Under the pieces are notes generated by a model. That model had not been told where the DNA came from and did no database searches. It was given only the letters and a program-made list of their open reading frames with translations. A stretch of DNA of 64,000 bases from Methylophilus sp. 5 (GTDB taxonomy: Bacteria > Pseudomonadota > Gammaproteobacteria > Burkholderiales > Methylophilaceae). Where the stretch lies: positions 496,001 through 560,000 of the forward strand of contig NZ_KI911560.1 in assembly GCF_000515275.1 (NCBI RefSeq), written 5' to 3'. A program made the translations under genes and the position numbers. The number at the start of each line of letters is the position of its first letter. The stretch's first letter is position 1. Below are positions 1 to 9,355 of this stretch, piece after piece.

Positions 1-891
1 TGCGGCCAGATGCGCCGTCCCCGTATCATTGGCCACAATCGCGCTGGCATGCGCACAGATCACTGGCACCTCAAGCAAACTGGTTTGCCCGCATAAATTC
101 ACTACTTGCTGCGGATATTGGCGGGCAATCGCCAGGCATTCATCCGCCTCATCACGTCCGCCAAGCAAGACCACTCGCTCGCCTCGCTGAATATAGTCGG
201 CAACCAAGGCGGCATAGTGTGCAGCCCCCCAGCGTTTGGTCAGGCCACTGGCATGGCTACCGCACAAAAAAACCACAAACGCTTTGGATTGCAACCCATG
301 TTGCGCCAGCAACTGCTTAGCAGCCACCACTGAAGATGGCGCAATATGCAGCTTTGGGCCGTGAGTGCGTAAGGCAATACCAGCTGCCAGCAAAGTTTGC
401 TGCATGATTTGAAAACTGTGCGCTTGCGGCAAATGCTGTCGCTGTTTAACCGTATAAGGGTATCGCGGGTGATTGCCTAGCAACCAGGCCGGCGCTTTGC
501 CCATTAGCCTGAGCAGCGCCAGCAAGCCGCGGCTTTTATCGTTGGTTTGCAGGTCAATAATCAGGTCGTATTGCATGGCAGACACCTCGGCCAGCCACTG
601 TTTATAAGCACGCCAGCGGCCTGGCTTTTGCTGCAAGTTAACGCACCACACCCGCTGAAACCTGGGGTCATGGGCAAATAACGATTGCCAGGCTGGCATG
701 GTATTCAGGTGCAATTCTGCCTGTGCGAAAGCCAGCCGAATATCCTCCATGATGGCAGTGCTGATGACGATATCGCCCATACCGCCCCATTTCATGATGA
801 GGATGCGCTTGATGGCGGGATCGCGTGGCAAATCACGCGCAATGGTGTGATCCAGCGTGGCGTTCAAACAATCGCTATCCCGGTATTGCAT
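1..891 (-). CDS. Glycosyltransferase family 9 (heptosyltransferase-like), 3' end outside window
   Basis: The visible 297 codons begin MQYRDSDCLNATLD and reach ILIMKWGGMGDIVISTA near residue 32, the nucleotide-sugar-binding N-terminus of GT9 enzymes. Near the window edge the reading frame gives ANDTGTAHLA, the C-terminal GT9 signature. Family members transfer heptose or related sugars to the lipopolysaccharide inner core at the cytoplasmic face of the inner membrane. The ATG lies 4 bp after the stop of the O-antigen-ligase-like gene, so it is the distal gene of a surface-glycan operon. The C-terminus is cut by the window. The sugar donor cannot be read from the sequence. Confidence 0.85.
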   Translation of the reverse strand, partial: MQYRDSDCLNATLDHTIARDLPRDPAIKRILIMKWGGMGDIVISTAIMEDIRLAFAQAELHLNTMPAWQSLFAHDPRFQRVWCVNLQQKPGRWRAYKQWLAEVSAMQYDLIIDLQTNDKSRGLLALLRLMGKAPAWLLGNHPRYPYTVKQRQHLPQAHSFQIMQQTLLAAGIALRTHGPKLHIAPSSVVAAKQLLAQHGLQSKAFVVFLCGSHASGLTKRWGAAHYAALVADYIQRGERVVLLGGRDEADECLAIARQYPQQVVNLCGQTSLLEVPVICAHASAIVANDTGTAHLAA

Positions 892-895
892 CAGC

Positions 896-2161
896 CTAGG
901 CGGCGCTGTCATGACTGCTGCTCCGCTCCAGGCTGGCGACAAAAGCGCAGGCCAGCAACATCAATACCGGGAACCACCATGGCACCAGCATAGGCTGGGT
1001 GGTGTTAACAGGAAAATAAATCACCATCAATGGCAAGGCATAAGGCCATGCCTGGTGCTGGCTGAGCATATCGGCCTGCCTGAACCAGCGCACACATAAC
1101 ACCACAATCGCCACCAGACCCAAGCCTCCGACCAGCCCGGTTTCCGCCAGCCATTCGACATAAATATTGTGGCTATGCGTACGTCTAGCGACAAAACGGT
1201 CATCCGCGCGACTGGCATACTGCGCATAGGCATGCTTATAGTTATTGCTGCCGATGCCGGTGACTGGCTCGGCCTGCCACATATGCAAACCGGTTTCCCA
1301 CAAATTGAGGCGATAGGTCAACGCATGATTAACACGGTCAAATGTAGACTGCTCTGATGCTGCCACTGCTTGCGTGGCCTGAAATTTGGTCTTTGCCAAC
1401 TGTGGATTGAGCATGCTAGAACATAGCGTAATCAGTAACGGGATGCACAATACAGCCAGCCAAACCTTCCAGCCCGGCTGCTGCCGCCACAGGCCGAGCA
1501 ACAACATCAGCATATAAATATAGAGATAGCCACGCGCACCAGACAATACAACAACAACGCCAGCACCCAGCAACATTGCCCAGGCCAGCCAGCCATGTTT
1601 GGGCTGCAGGTGATAAAAAGTAAGCGGCAACACCGCCAACATCAATATGCCCTGGTGCAAATCACTAAACATACCGGTAATGCGTCCTTCCGGCGTTTTA
1701 GGCATACCCAACACATCCAGGCCAAACAAATACTGGATGGCACTATCCAATATCCACAGCGCAATCACCCAACTCACGCCGCGCGCGAATAGCCGCCTGT
1801 ACGCGGCCTGTTGCAACAGCACCACCAGCGCAAGGCCAGCCAGATACATCAGGCTAAACCAGGCAATGGCTGCAAGTGTCGCTTTCACATCAAACGCATG
1901 TTGTAAAGATAGCCACATCGGCAGCCACAACAGCAAGAACACGGTCGTCCAGCGGCGCACCGCCAGTTGCTTGCTTAAGTCTGAAAACTTAGCCAGAAAT
2001 AGCCCGGCGCCAACAATAGCCAGTAGCAAGGTAGGCAACCGTGCGCCGCCAGAAAATGGGCTCCAGGCGATGATCATCACCGCAAACAGCAAGCAGGCAT
2101 TGATCAACATACGCGGCATGGCGAGGGAGTTGCCTGGCTTAGCTGACAAAGTTGCAAACAT
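896..2161 (-). CDS. O-antigen ligase / Wzy-type polymerase family membrane protein
   Basis: About 421 residues, almost entirely hydrophobic, with roughly ten to twelve membrane segments. A periplasmic loop in the C-terminal half carries RRTHSHNIYVEWLAETG, the Wzy_C/WaaL signature. Such proteins join O-polysaccharide to lipid A-core or polymerise glycan repeats in the inner membrane. It sits between a GT4 and a GT9 gene, which favours a ligase role, but ligase and polymerase cannot be separated by sequence alone. ATG at 2161 is 2 bp after the GT4 stop; a TTG at 2167 would overlap that stop and is an alternative. Confidence 0.82.
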   Translation of the reverse strand: MFATLSAKPGNSLAMPRMLINACLLFAVMIIAWSPFSGGARLPTLLLAIVGAGLFLAKFSDLSKQLAVRRWTTVFLLLWLPMWLSLQHAFDVKATLAAIAWFSLMYLAGLALVVLLQQAAYRRLFARGVSWVIALWILDSAIQYLFGLDVLGMPKTPEGRITGMFSDLHQGILMLAVLPLTFYHLQPKHGWLAWAMLLGAGVVVVLSGARGYLYIYMLMLLLGLWRQQPGWKVWLAVLCIPLLITLCSSMLNPQLAKTKFQATQAVAASEQSTFDRVNHALTYRLNLWETGLHMWQAEPVTGIGSNNYKHAYAQYASRADDRFVARRTHSHNIYVEWLAETGLVGGLGLVAIVVLCVRWFRQADMLSQHQAWPYALPLMVIYFPVNTTQPMLVPWWFPVLMLLACAFVASLERSSSHDSAA

Positions 2162-2163
2162 GC

Positions 2164-3288
2164 TCAATCACCCCACCCTGCGCCAGCGATCACATCCTGA
2201 TAAACATCCAGGGTTCTCTGTTGCATCGCGTGTAATGAAAACTGCATGTTTGGCAGTACCTTTGGCGGTTGTGCCAGCCAGCTCAGTGTGAGCATGGCGA
2301 CTTCTGCCACATTACCCACGGGCACGGCACCTTCTGGCAATAGCGCTGCCAACTGCTCTGCGACGCCGCCATGCTGGTAGCCGATCACCGGTACACCGAG
2401 ACTCAGCGCCTCCAGGGTAGTACGGCCAAAAGCCTCTGGTTCGGTAGATAAGGAGTAGACAATGCTGGCCATGGCCATGATCTGTTTGACGTCCTGGCGA
2501 TAGCCAGTCAACGTAATGTGCTCCGATAACCCCGCTGCATGAATTTTCTGCTGCAACTCCGCGGCAAAACATTGTTTGTCACTCGCCACTTCACCCACCA
2601 GCAAAGCATGAACATCTTTATGTTGCTGGCAGACGATACGCAACATCTCGACAAAGTCTGTTGCACCTTTCCAGCGCGAGAGTCTGGCAGGCAATACCAG
2701 TAGACGTTTGCCCTGCATGTGCGGATACTCAGCAAACCAAGCCTGTTTCCAATCGTCGTCAGGCTGATAGCCAAGGGCGTATTGTGAAGTATCCACCCCA
2801 CGGTAAATCAGCTGCAACTTGCGTTTGTCCACCTGATACTCCCGCTGCACATAAGCCTGTATCGTTTTCGAAATCACAATCACCCGCTCACCACAAGTCA
2901 TGATCCGGCTATACCAACCAGGGCGATAATAGCCATGCACCGTGGTCACCAGGCGTGGTCGTTGCGCAACCGGTATGCCTTTCCAGGCCAAATAAACCAC
3001 CCATGCCGGAAAGCGTGAGCGCACATGCACGACATCTACCTGCTCGCGCTGCCATAACGCACGTAATTGGGGAATCAATAAAAACGTCAGTAGTGACTTG
3101 CGCCCGATGGGGTAAGTGAAATGGCTGCTGCCTGCGGCCTCTAGTGCACTCACCATGCGGCCGCCTGCCGACATGACTAAAGACCTGTGTCCCTGGGACA
3201 CTAGATGCGCAGCGATCTCCAATGTGCCCCGCTCCACCCCGCCCGATTGCAAGGCGGGTAATATCTGTAAAACTGTCAGTGTGCGCAA
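2164..3288 (-). CDS. Glycosyltransferase family 4
   Basis: 374 residues with two Rossmann-type halves (GT-B fold). The N-terminus reads LQILPALQSGGVERGTLE, typical of GT4 enzymes. Near residue 280 the C-terminal domain has EPEAFGRTTLEALSLGVPVI, the E-x7-E retaining motif that holds the nucleotide-sugar. It likely adds a sugar to a lipopolysaccharide core or similar glycan in the cytoplasm. The start is TTG: an in-frame TGA lies four codons upstream and no ATG lies between, and the family N-terminus aligns at this TTG. Its stop abuts the ligase-like gene. Confidence 0.85.
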   Translation of the reverse strand: MRTLTVLQILPALQSGGVERGTLEIAAHLVSQGHRSLVMSAGGRMVSALEAAGSSHFTYPIGRKSLLTFLLIPQLRALWQREQVDVVHVRSRFPAWVVYLAWKGIPVAQRPRLVTTVHGYYRPGWYSRIMTCGERVIVISKTIQAYVQREYQVDKRKLQLIYRGVDTSQYALGYQPDDDWKQAWFAEYPHMQGKRLLVLPARLSRWKGATDFVEMLRIVCQQHKDVHALLVGEVASDKQCFAAELQQKIHAAGLSEHITLTGYRQDVKQIMAMASIVYSLSTEPEAFGRTTLEALSLGVPVIGYQHGGVAEQLAALLPEGAVPVGNVAEVAMLTLSWLAQPPKVLPNMQFSLHAMQQRTLDVYQDVIAGAGWGD

Positions 3289-3304
3289 AACAAGAATTCA
3301 ACAA

Positions 3305-4276
3305 CTAAGTTAATCGTGATACCAGGCGACGTTTTGTCGCGTGACTGTTGAAATAGGCCAGCAACGCCTCGCAGCAGCGGCTGGCTTCATTAAAGCCCAG
3401 CACGGGCCGCATATATTGGCGATATAAACCATAAGGGTCATACCGGCTCACCAACTGGCGGTCGATTAACTTTTCAATGCCCCGGCTGACGCGGCTGTTG
3501 CCCTTGGCAGAGAGGTTAATCAGCCCGACTGCTACCTGCGCCGTGAGTGCTTCATACACCATAGACACAGAATCTTCAGTCACCCAGGCGTTAGACACGT
3601 GTGCCAATGTGGTTTGTACCCAGTCTTTATCAGTGTCAGCAATCGGGATAATGGTCAGGTTGACCAGGCTGACGCGCTGCATGGCCGACACAAAACTGGC
3701 GGGCGTACGTCTGGAAGTGGTCAGTATAAAATGTACCTCAGCATGCTTGCGCACCAGGTCATACACTTGCGCAACCACCGCCAACTCGTCCCAGACAAAA
3801 TGCTTGCTGGGGCCACCGATCATGATCAAGACATCACTGCTGTCTTTTTTCTCGGTCGCTGTTGGCTGTATATGATTGATGACACCACGTGTTTCGATAA
3901 AACTAGAGAAGCCACGGTATTGATCGTGCTCGGGAATCAGGCAGACATCGAACATTTCGGCAGGCACGCTGGGCTGCATCATGCAGACAGTCTTACCGCC
4001 ATAGGCGCGCTTGGCTGCCAGCATATGCCCGTGTGTGGCATGCCCGGCCCCCACGATCATGTCCGGCTTGGGCAGGTGTTTACCAGTTGGCCAAATTCCA
4101 GCCACCAAAGACAACCAGCCTGAGCCGCCACGGCCCACAGGCACATCAATCACGTCCACCGGTCGCCGCTGTTGCATGGCAGTCACCAGGCCTTGCGATT
4201 GATGCTCATGTCCGGGTTTACCATCTAGCAGACGCCAAACCACGAGGGAATTATTTGAACGATTTTGACTGATCAT
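3305..4276 (-). CDS. ELM1 (mitochondrial fission ELM1-like, DUF1022) family protein
   Basis: 323 residues. The opening LVVWRLLDGKPGHEHQSQGL and later GAGHATHGHMLAAKRAYGGKTVCMMQPS match the bacterial ELM1 family, which looks like a GT-B glycosyltransferase relative. No reaction is established for the bacterial members. It heads the downstream glycan genes (17 bp from the GT4 start), so a part in glycan assembly is a context inference. ATG at 4276 has AGGCGG upstream at good spacing; a GTG two codons earlier is possible. Confidence 0.8.
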   Translation of the reverse strand: MISQNRSNNSLVVWRLLDGKPGHEHQSQGLVTAMQQRRPVDVIDVPVGRGGSGWLSLVAGIWPTGKHLPKPDMIVGAGHATHGHMLAAKRAYGGKTVCMMQPSVPAEMFDVCLIPEHDQYRGFSSFIETRGVINHIQPTATEKKDSSDVLIMIGGPSKHFVWDELAVVAQVYDLVRKHAEVHFILTTSRRTPASFVSAMQRVSLVNLTIIPIADTDKDWVQTTLAHVSNAWVTEDSVSMVYEALTAQVAVGLINLSAKGNSRVSRGIEKLIDRQLVSRYDPYGLYRQYMRPVLGFNEASRCCEALLAYFNSHATKRRLVSRLT

Positions 4277-4405
4277 TTGCACCGCCTACACATGCCGTGC
4301 AGATTAGAGGTGCATCATGACAAATTGATTAAAATAAAAAGAAGGAATTATGTCCAGGCCAGCCGCTCTACTGAGCAGACATAACCAGGACACATTTAAA
4401 ATCAA

Positions 4406-5161
4406 CTACTTGGCAGCACCAAATACTTTTTTGAGCAGACTACTGGCCTGGCCCACTGGGTCTTGGCGAATGGCTGCTTCTTCTTTGGCAATCATCAGGT
4501 AAACGCCGTCTAGCGCTTTTTGCGTCACATATTGGTTAATATTGGCGTCCTCTTTTTTAATCACGCCAAACTTGCTGCCCATCTCGGCATATTTATTATA
4601 AGTATCTGCCAACTGCACATTGGCCGTGGCTTTTTGCACGATAGGCAAAAATTTAGCCGCCATGTCGGTTGCAGTGGTTTTTTTAAAATATTGGGTGGCA
4701 GCATCTTGCGGGCCGGTAAGGATATTTTTAGCATCCGTCACACTCATTTGCTTGACCGAATTCACCAGCAGTGTTTTAGCTTCGGGCACCGCCTGCTCCG
4801 CCGCGCGGTTCATTTTTAAGATCAACTCATCGGCCTGACTGCCCATGCCGACCATACGCATGCCTTTTTCTACTTTTTTCAATGAGTCTGGCAACGGGAT
4901 CTTGACGTCTTTATTGCCCATAAAACCATCCGTAGCGCCCAACAGGCCAACGGCTTTACTCACGCCCTGGTTAAGTGCCTGCTTGAGACCATCGCTGGTT
5001 TCCTGCTCGCTCAGGTTGCTCACAGCACTACTGTTGCTCCCACTGCTGCTTGCAGAGCTACCCCCCACTTTTTCTACAATATCGCCCAGGCCTTTAAGGT
5101 CTAATGCCTGAGCATCAGTGATTAACAAACCGGCCAACAATACCCACGCTGTGTTTTTCAT
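4406..5161 (-). CDS. DUF4197 family exported protein
   Basis: 251 residues starting with a clear signal peptide (MKNTAWVLLAGLLITDAQA), so it is periplasmic or outer-membrane associated. The mature protein has a Ser/Gly-rich linker (about residues 35-50) and then a mostly helical domain ending VFGAAK, as in DUF4197 proteins of proteobacteria. The function is unknown. An upstream in-frame extension of 61 codons was rejected because it lacks a Shine-Dalgarno site and would hide the signal peptide. It lies downstream of glgP, separated by a strong hairpin at 5205-5234. Confidence 0.78.
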   Translation of the reverse strand: MKNTAWVLLAGLLITDAQALDLKGLGDIVEKVGGSSASSSGSNSSAVSNLSEQETSDGLKQALNQGVSKAVGLLGATDGFMGNKDVKIPLPDSLKKVEKGMRMVGMGSQADELILKMNRAAEQAVPEAKTLLVNSVKQMSVTDAKNILTGPQDAATQYFKKTTATDMAAKFLPIVQKATANVQLADTYNKYAEMGSKFGVIKKEDANINQYVTQKALDGVYLMIAKEEAAIRQDPVGQASSLLKKVFGAAK

Positions 5162-5204
5162 AATAACGCTCTTTAACAAGTTAAATGCAGTGTACCCATA
5201 AAGC

Positions 5205-5234
5205 ACAAAGCAAGTCCAGATGGACTTGCTTTGT
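5205..5234 (-). terminator. Strong hairpin after glgP
   Basis: A 14-bp perfect stem (5205-5218 with 5221-5234) follows the glgP stop by about 20 bp. The T-run on the minus strand is weak, so it may terminate partially. It also sits in the leader of the DUF4197 gene and could set how much of that gene is read from glgP. Confidence 0.65.
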
Positions 5235-5255
5235 ATCGCGACAATTAAAAAAAGA

Positions 5256-7757
5256 TCAGGCTTTAAAAGGGGCAACTTGCCAGATACGCTGTGCGTATTC
5301 TGCAATGGTACGGTCACTGGAAAATTTCGCCATGCGCGCCACATTTAAAATCGCCATGCGTGACCAAGCCTCTTCGTCTTGATATAACGCGGCGACTTTT
5401 TCTTGCGCGGTGACATAAGCGGCATAATCTGCCAGCAACAGGTACTGGTCACCTTTGTGCAACAAGGTGTCGACAATGGCCTGGTAGCGTGCGGGCTCTT
5501 CTACCGAAAAGAAGCCGTTACCTATCATGTCTATCACTTGTTTCAGCTCGGTGTTGCCATGGTAATAATCCCACGGGTTGTAGTTGCTGGCTTTTAATTG
5601 CGCCACTTCGGGCGTGGTCAGGCCAAAAATAAAGATATTGTCGTCGCCCACTTCTTCCATGATTTCAACATTGGCGCCATCCAGCGTGCCGATGGTAAGC
5701 GCGCCATTGAGCGCCATTTTCATGTTACCGGTGCCACTGGCCTCGGTGCCTGCGGTCGAAATCTGCTCGGACAGATCAGCCCCCGGAAACAGAATTTCTG
5801 CCGCACTGACTTCATAGTTGGGGTAGAACACCACTTTCAACTTGTCGCTCACGGCCGGATCATTATTGATCATGGTCGCCACATCGTTAATCAGGCGGAT
5901 AATCTGCTTGGCCAGCCAATACCCAGGCGCAGCCTTACCAGCAAAAATAACCACGCGTGGCGTATGCTGGCTAGCATGGCCACTACGGATGCGGTTATAC
6001 AAGGTGATCACATGCAGCACATTCAACAGCTGGCGCTTATATTCGTGGATGCGCTTGATCTGCACATCGAACAAGGCATCGGTGTTGATGGCGATGCCGG
6101 TTTTTTGCAGAATCTTATCGGCCAGGCGTTGCTTGTTGGCTTTTTTCACCTCACGAAACGCTTTTCTAAACGCGGCATTATCCGCAAACGGTTCTATTTG
6201 TTTAATCAGGCCCAGGTCCTTTTGAAAACCCGTGCCGATATGCTTGGTTAACAAGCTGGTTAACAAAGGATTGGCCTGGTTTAACCAGCGGCGCGGGGTG
6301 ATGCCATTGGTGACATTGGTAAATTTGCCCGGATAGATTTTAGTAAAATCGGCAAACAAGGTGGTTTGTAACAGCTCACTGTGCAACGCAGCTACCCCGT
6401 TGACGGTATGGCTGCCGACAATCGCCAGATGCGCCATGCGCACGCGGCGGCCATGGCTTTCATCAATAATAGAGACGCGTTGCAGCAGCGCAGTATCGCC
6501 CGGAAAATGCCGGTTAACCATCTGCAAGAACTGATGGTTAATTTCGTAAATGATCTCCAGATGCCGTGGCAATAGCTGCTCAAACAAATCTACCGACCAG
6601 GTTTCCAGCGCCTCTGGCATCAGCGTGTGGTTGGTATAGGCAAACATTTTGGTGATCAATTTCCAGGCGTTATCCCATGGCAAATGGTAATGATCAACCA
6701 ACTGGTGCATCATTTCGGCCACGGCAATCGCCGGATGCGTGTCATTGAGCTGAATCGCCACTTTTTCCGGCAAGGTGTTCCAGTCGGCGTTGTAATTGGT
6801 GTAGCGGTGCAAAATATCCTGCGTGGATGCTGACACAAAAAAGTACTGTTGCTTTAAGCGCAGCGCCTTGCCCGACTCGGAAGTATCGTTGGGATACAGC
6901 ACTTGTGAAATCGTCTCTGCACTATGGCGGCCTTCAACCGACTTCTCGTAATTGCCAGCATTAAAATACGCCAGGTCAAACTCGTTAGTGGCCTTGGCCG
7001 ACCACAAACGCAAATTGTTCACGGTTTGCGTGCCATAGCCAGGCACCGGCACATCATAAGGCATGGCCACCACGGTTTCGTGATCGACCCAATGATGCTC
7101 AATACCGTGCTCGGTATGCACATGCAACACGCGGCCATAAAACTTTACTTCACAGGTGTGCTCGGGCCGCTGCACTTCCCAAATGTTTTGATAACGCAGC
7201 CAGTTATCCGGATTTTCTTTTTGCTGGCCGTTTTCAATGGTTTGCCTGAACATGCCATAGTCATAACGAATGCCATAACCGGTGGCCGGAATATCCATGG
7301 TTGCCATCGAGTCGACAAAGCACGCGGCCAGTCGCCCCAGGCCGCCGTTACCCAAAGCAGCATCCGGCTCCATCTCGGCCACACCCTCCAGCTTTTGGCC
7401 AATCTCCTGCAAGCCATCGCTTAGTTCCGGTGCAATGCCCAAATTGAGTGCGGCGTTAGACAGCATGCGGCCAATCAAAAACTCAAGTGAAAGGTAATAC
7501 ACACGCTTGGTGTTGGCATCACGATACGCATCGCGCGTATTCACCCAACGGCTCATTAAATGGTCACGCACCGTAAAAGCGGCGGTTTGATACCAGTCGC
7601 GCGTGGTGGCCCAAGAGTTTGATTTACCGATAGAAAACGTCATGTGGTTGCGTAACGCCTGTGGAATCGGCAGTTGCTCAAGCAAGAATTCATCGACGGC
7701 TTGCGCGGTGTCAGGTTTATCAGTTTTTTTAGGTGTTTTTTTCACATTGGCAGTCAT
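5256..7757 (-). CDS. glgP: Glycogen/starch/alpha-glucan phosphorylase
   Basis: 833 residues, close to the usual 800-840. It releases glucose-1-phosphate from alpha-1,4-glucans in the cytoplasm using pyridoxal phosphate. The PLP region EASGTGNMKMALNGALTIGT is intact near residue 655, with the cofactor lysine in GNMKMALNG. Other family blocks include YYLSLEFLIGR near residue 90 and ALGNGGLGRLAACF near residue 135. ATG at 7757 follows GGGGAAG at good spacing; an upstream in-frame ATG-like extension of 18 codons lacks a ribosome site. No other glycogen genes are next to it. Confidence 0.95.
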   Translation of the reverse strand: MTANVKKTPKKTDKPDTAQAVDEFLLEQLPIPQALRNHMTFSIGKSNSWATTRDWYQTAAFTVRDHLMSRWVNTRDAYRDANTKRVYYLSLEFLIGRMLSNAALNLGIAPELSDGLQEIGQKLEGVAEMEPDAALGNGGLGRLAACFVDSMATMDIPATGYGIRYDYGMFRQTIENGQQKENPDNWLRYQNIWEVQRPEHTCEVKFYGRVLHVHTEHGIEHHWVDHETVVAMPYDVPVPGYGTQTVNNLRLWSAKATNEFDLAYFNAGNYEKSVEGRHSAETISQVLYPNDTSESGKALRLKQQYFFVSASTQDILHRYTNYNADWNTLPEKVAIQLNDTHPAIAVAEMMHQLVDHYHLPWDNAWKLITKMFAYTNHTLMPEALETWSVDLFEQLLPRHLEIIYEINHQFLQMVNRHFPGDTALLQRVSIIDESHGRRVRMAHLAIVGSHTVNGVAALHSELLQTTLFADFTKIYPGKFTNVTNGITPRRWLNQANPLLTSLLTKHIGTGFQKDLGLIKQIEPFADNAAFRKAFREVKKANKQRLADKILQKTGIAINTDALFDVQIKRIHEYKRQLLNVLHVITLYNRIRSGHASQHTPRVVIFAGKAAPGYWLAKQIIRLINDVATMINNDPAVSDKLKVVFYPNYEVSAAEILFPGADLSEQISTAGTEASGTGNMKMALNGALTIGTLDGANVEIMEEVGDDNIFIFGLTTPEVAQLKASNYNPWDYYHGNTELKQVIDMIGNGFFSVEEPARYQAIVDTLLHKGDQYLLLADYAAYVTAQEKVAALYQDEEAWSRMAILNVARMAKFSSDRTIAEYAQRIWQVAPFKA

Positions 7758-7848
7758 ACATCTTCCCCTGAGGTGTTGATCACAAATTTGCTTTAAGTGA
7801 GTCAAAAGCAAAAAGCAAGCCTACAACAAGAATGTGTCAGACATAAAA

Positions 7849-7878
7849 AAAAGCCACAAAATTCTTGTTGTGGCTTTT
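7849..7878 (-). terminator. Rho-independent terminator after FadL-type gene
   Basis: Stem of 11 bp (7849-7859 with 7868-7878) ending in a T-run on the minus strand, about 37 bp past the stop at 7915. It separates the outer-membrane gene from glgP. Confidence 0.85.
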
Positions 7879-7914
7879 GATTATAACGCCCGAAAGCGCG
7901 CGGATAAAAAAGTT

Positions 7915-9165
7915 TTACAGTTTCCAGGTGTAGGCCACACCCAATGCATCCTGATACATCTTAATATTCGCCTCGCCACCACCAAAGGCCGCCGGAATCG
8001 AGTTGCTGCCATTCACGCTATTTTCAAACGCATGCGTATAAGAGAATGACAACTCGGATTGCGGGCTCAACACCCAGCTTGCGCCCAATGACAGATGGTC
8101 TTTCACCACGCCCGGCGCCAGAATATTCAGCAAGGTATCACCGCGACGAATTGGCTGGTCAACATGGTTAAACCCCGCCCGCAAGGTTAAGGCCGGGCTG
8201 TATTGATACAGTGCGCCAATCTTATACACCTTGGCATCTTGCCAATTAAACCCGGCGCCATTGTCATTGCCCAGGCCATTAAACAAATTGGCCTGTGAAG
8301 CATTGCCTACGGCATCCACCTCACCGTAATTAATGCGCTGAAAATCTGCCGCTAAGGTGAATGCTGGCGTCACCTTCACCGCCACGCCCACACCATAAGT
8401 CGATGGAATATCAAAGTCCCCCTGCTCGGCAAACAGGCCTTTGTATTTATCAAACTTGCTCATATAAGTGCGGCTCTGATAAGTCGCGCCCAAGGTCACC
8501 GTATCTGTAATCTCGCCCAGCCAACCGATATGCACACCTGCACCATACGAGTTGTCATGGCCATTATTGGTCACACGCCCGGGCGCTGCGCTAAATGTTG
8601 TGTTATCAAAGCCCTGCAAACCCTTAGCCTCAAAGCGCTGATAAGCCAAGTTTAACGAGGCGCCAATAATATGCTTCTCAGACACTTTCCAGGTCGCCGT
8701 CGGCGCCACAAATACCTGGATCAGATCCACCCCGGCACTGCCCTGGCTTTGAAACAACGGAATACCATTTTTGTAATCAGTATTCATGCCGCCATTGCCA
8801 TACACACTCACGCCCAGCGTTACATCCTCGGAATATTGTTTGTTATAGCCAAACTCAGGGATAAAAAAGTGCTGGGTATCGTTGCCTTTGTAAGTACCAT
8901 TAGCACCTGGTGACGGGCTGCCTTCCAGCTCAGACTCACGCACTGGCCTAAACCAGGTAACACCAGCATCAATGCGGTCACCCACCTTGCCCATGCCAGC
9001 CGGGTTCGCGGCCGCCGCCAATGCGTCTTGCGGCAAGGCAATGCCTACACCCGCAACGCCCTGTGAGCGCACGCCATAGCCATGGGAAAAATAACCATCA
9101 GTCGCCCAGGCATTGCCAAACGAAAAAGCGATTGCTACCGGAATAATCTTTGACCACTGATGCAT
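7915..9165 (-). CDS. FadL/TodX/OmpP1 family outer-membrane transport protein
   Basis: 416 residues with a signal peptide ending near NAWA, then TDGYFSHGYGVRSQGVAGVGIALPQD, the N-terminal hatch typical of the FadL family. Repeated amphipathic beta strands follow and the chain ends in YTWKL, with a terminal hydrophobic residue typical of outer-membrane barrels. Family members pass hydrophobic compounds such as fatty acids or aromatics. In a probable methylotroph the substrate is uncertain. ATG at 9165 is chosen because GAAGGA sits 6 bp ahead; an ATG seven codons earlier lacks a ribosome site. Confidence 0.85.
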   Translation of the reverse strand: MHQWSKIIPVAIAFSFGNAWATDGYFSHGYGVRSQGVAGVGIALPQDALAAAANPAGMGKVGDRIDAGVTWFRPVRESELEGSPSPGANGTYKGNDTQHFFIPEFGYNKQYSEDVTLGVSVYGNGGMNTDYKNGIPLFQSQGSAGVDLIQVFVAPTATWKVSEKHIIGASLNLAYQRFEAKGLQGFDNTTFSAAPGRVTNNGHDNSYGAGVHIGWLGEITDTVTLGATYQSRTYMSKFDKYKGLFAEQGDFDIPSTYGVGVAVKVTPAFTLAADFQRINYGEVDAVGNASQANLFNGLGNDNGAGFNWQDAKVYKIGALYQYSPALTLRAGFNHVDQPIRRGDTLLNILAPGVVKDHLSLGASWVLSPQSELSFSYTHAFENSVNGSNSIPAAFGGGEANIKMYQDALGVAYTWKL

Positions 9166-9265
9166 TTTCAATCCTTCAATAACCATCTTGTATTGAAATA
9201 TATCAAGCGATCTAAATTCAAATAAATAATATATAAAAATATATTTATAACTTAAAAATATAAAA

Positions 9266-9280
9266 GCCCGTATGACGGGC
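9266..9280 (-). terminator. Terminator after 9356-9997 gene
   Basis: GCCCGT-ATG-ACGGGC hairpin followed on the minus strand by TTTTATATTTTT. It lies about 75 bp past the stop of the membrane-protein gene and upstream of the FadL-type gene. Confidence 0.8.
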
Positions 9281-9316
9281 TTCTGTAAATAGTGGTTTGA
9301 TTAATATATTCCATTC

Positions 9317-9339
9317 GGCGGACTATAAATTAGTCCGCC
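9317..9339. repeat. Perfect 9-bp hairpin, possible short interspersed repeat
   Basis: GGCGGACTA and TAGTCCGCC form a perfect stem around a TAAAT loop, 17 bp beyond the stop at 9356. It has no T-run of its own, and a proper terminator lies further on. No second copy is seen in the window, so its repeat status is a guess. Confidence 0.4.
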
Positions 9340-9355
9340 CTACGCGAGCTATCCA

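Noticed and set aside
1647..2291. 214-codon plus-strand frame opposite the O-antigen-ligase-like and GT4 genes
   Set aside because: It is antisense to two well-supported genes, has no ribosome site, and its translation resembles no protein.
4310..4405. Imperfect TGTCC/GGACA stem after the DUF4197 gene as terminator
   Set aside because: The stem is short, with a long internal mismatch, and there is no T-run directly after it.
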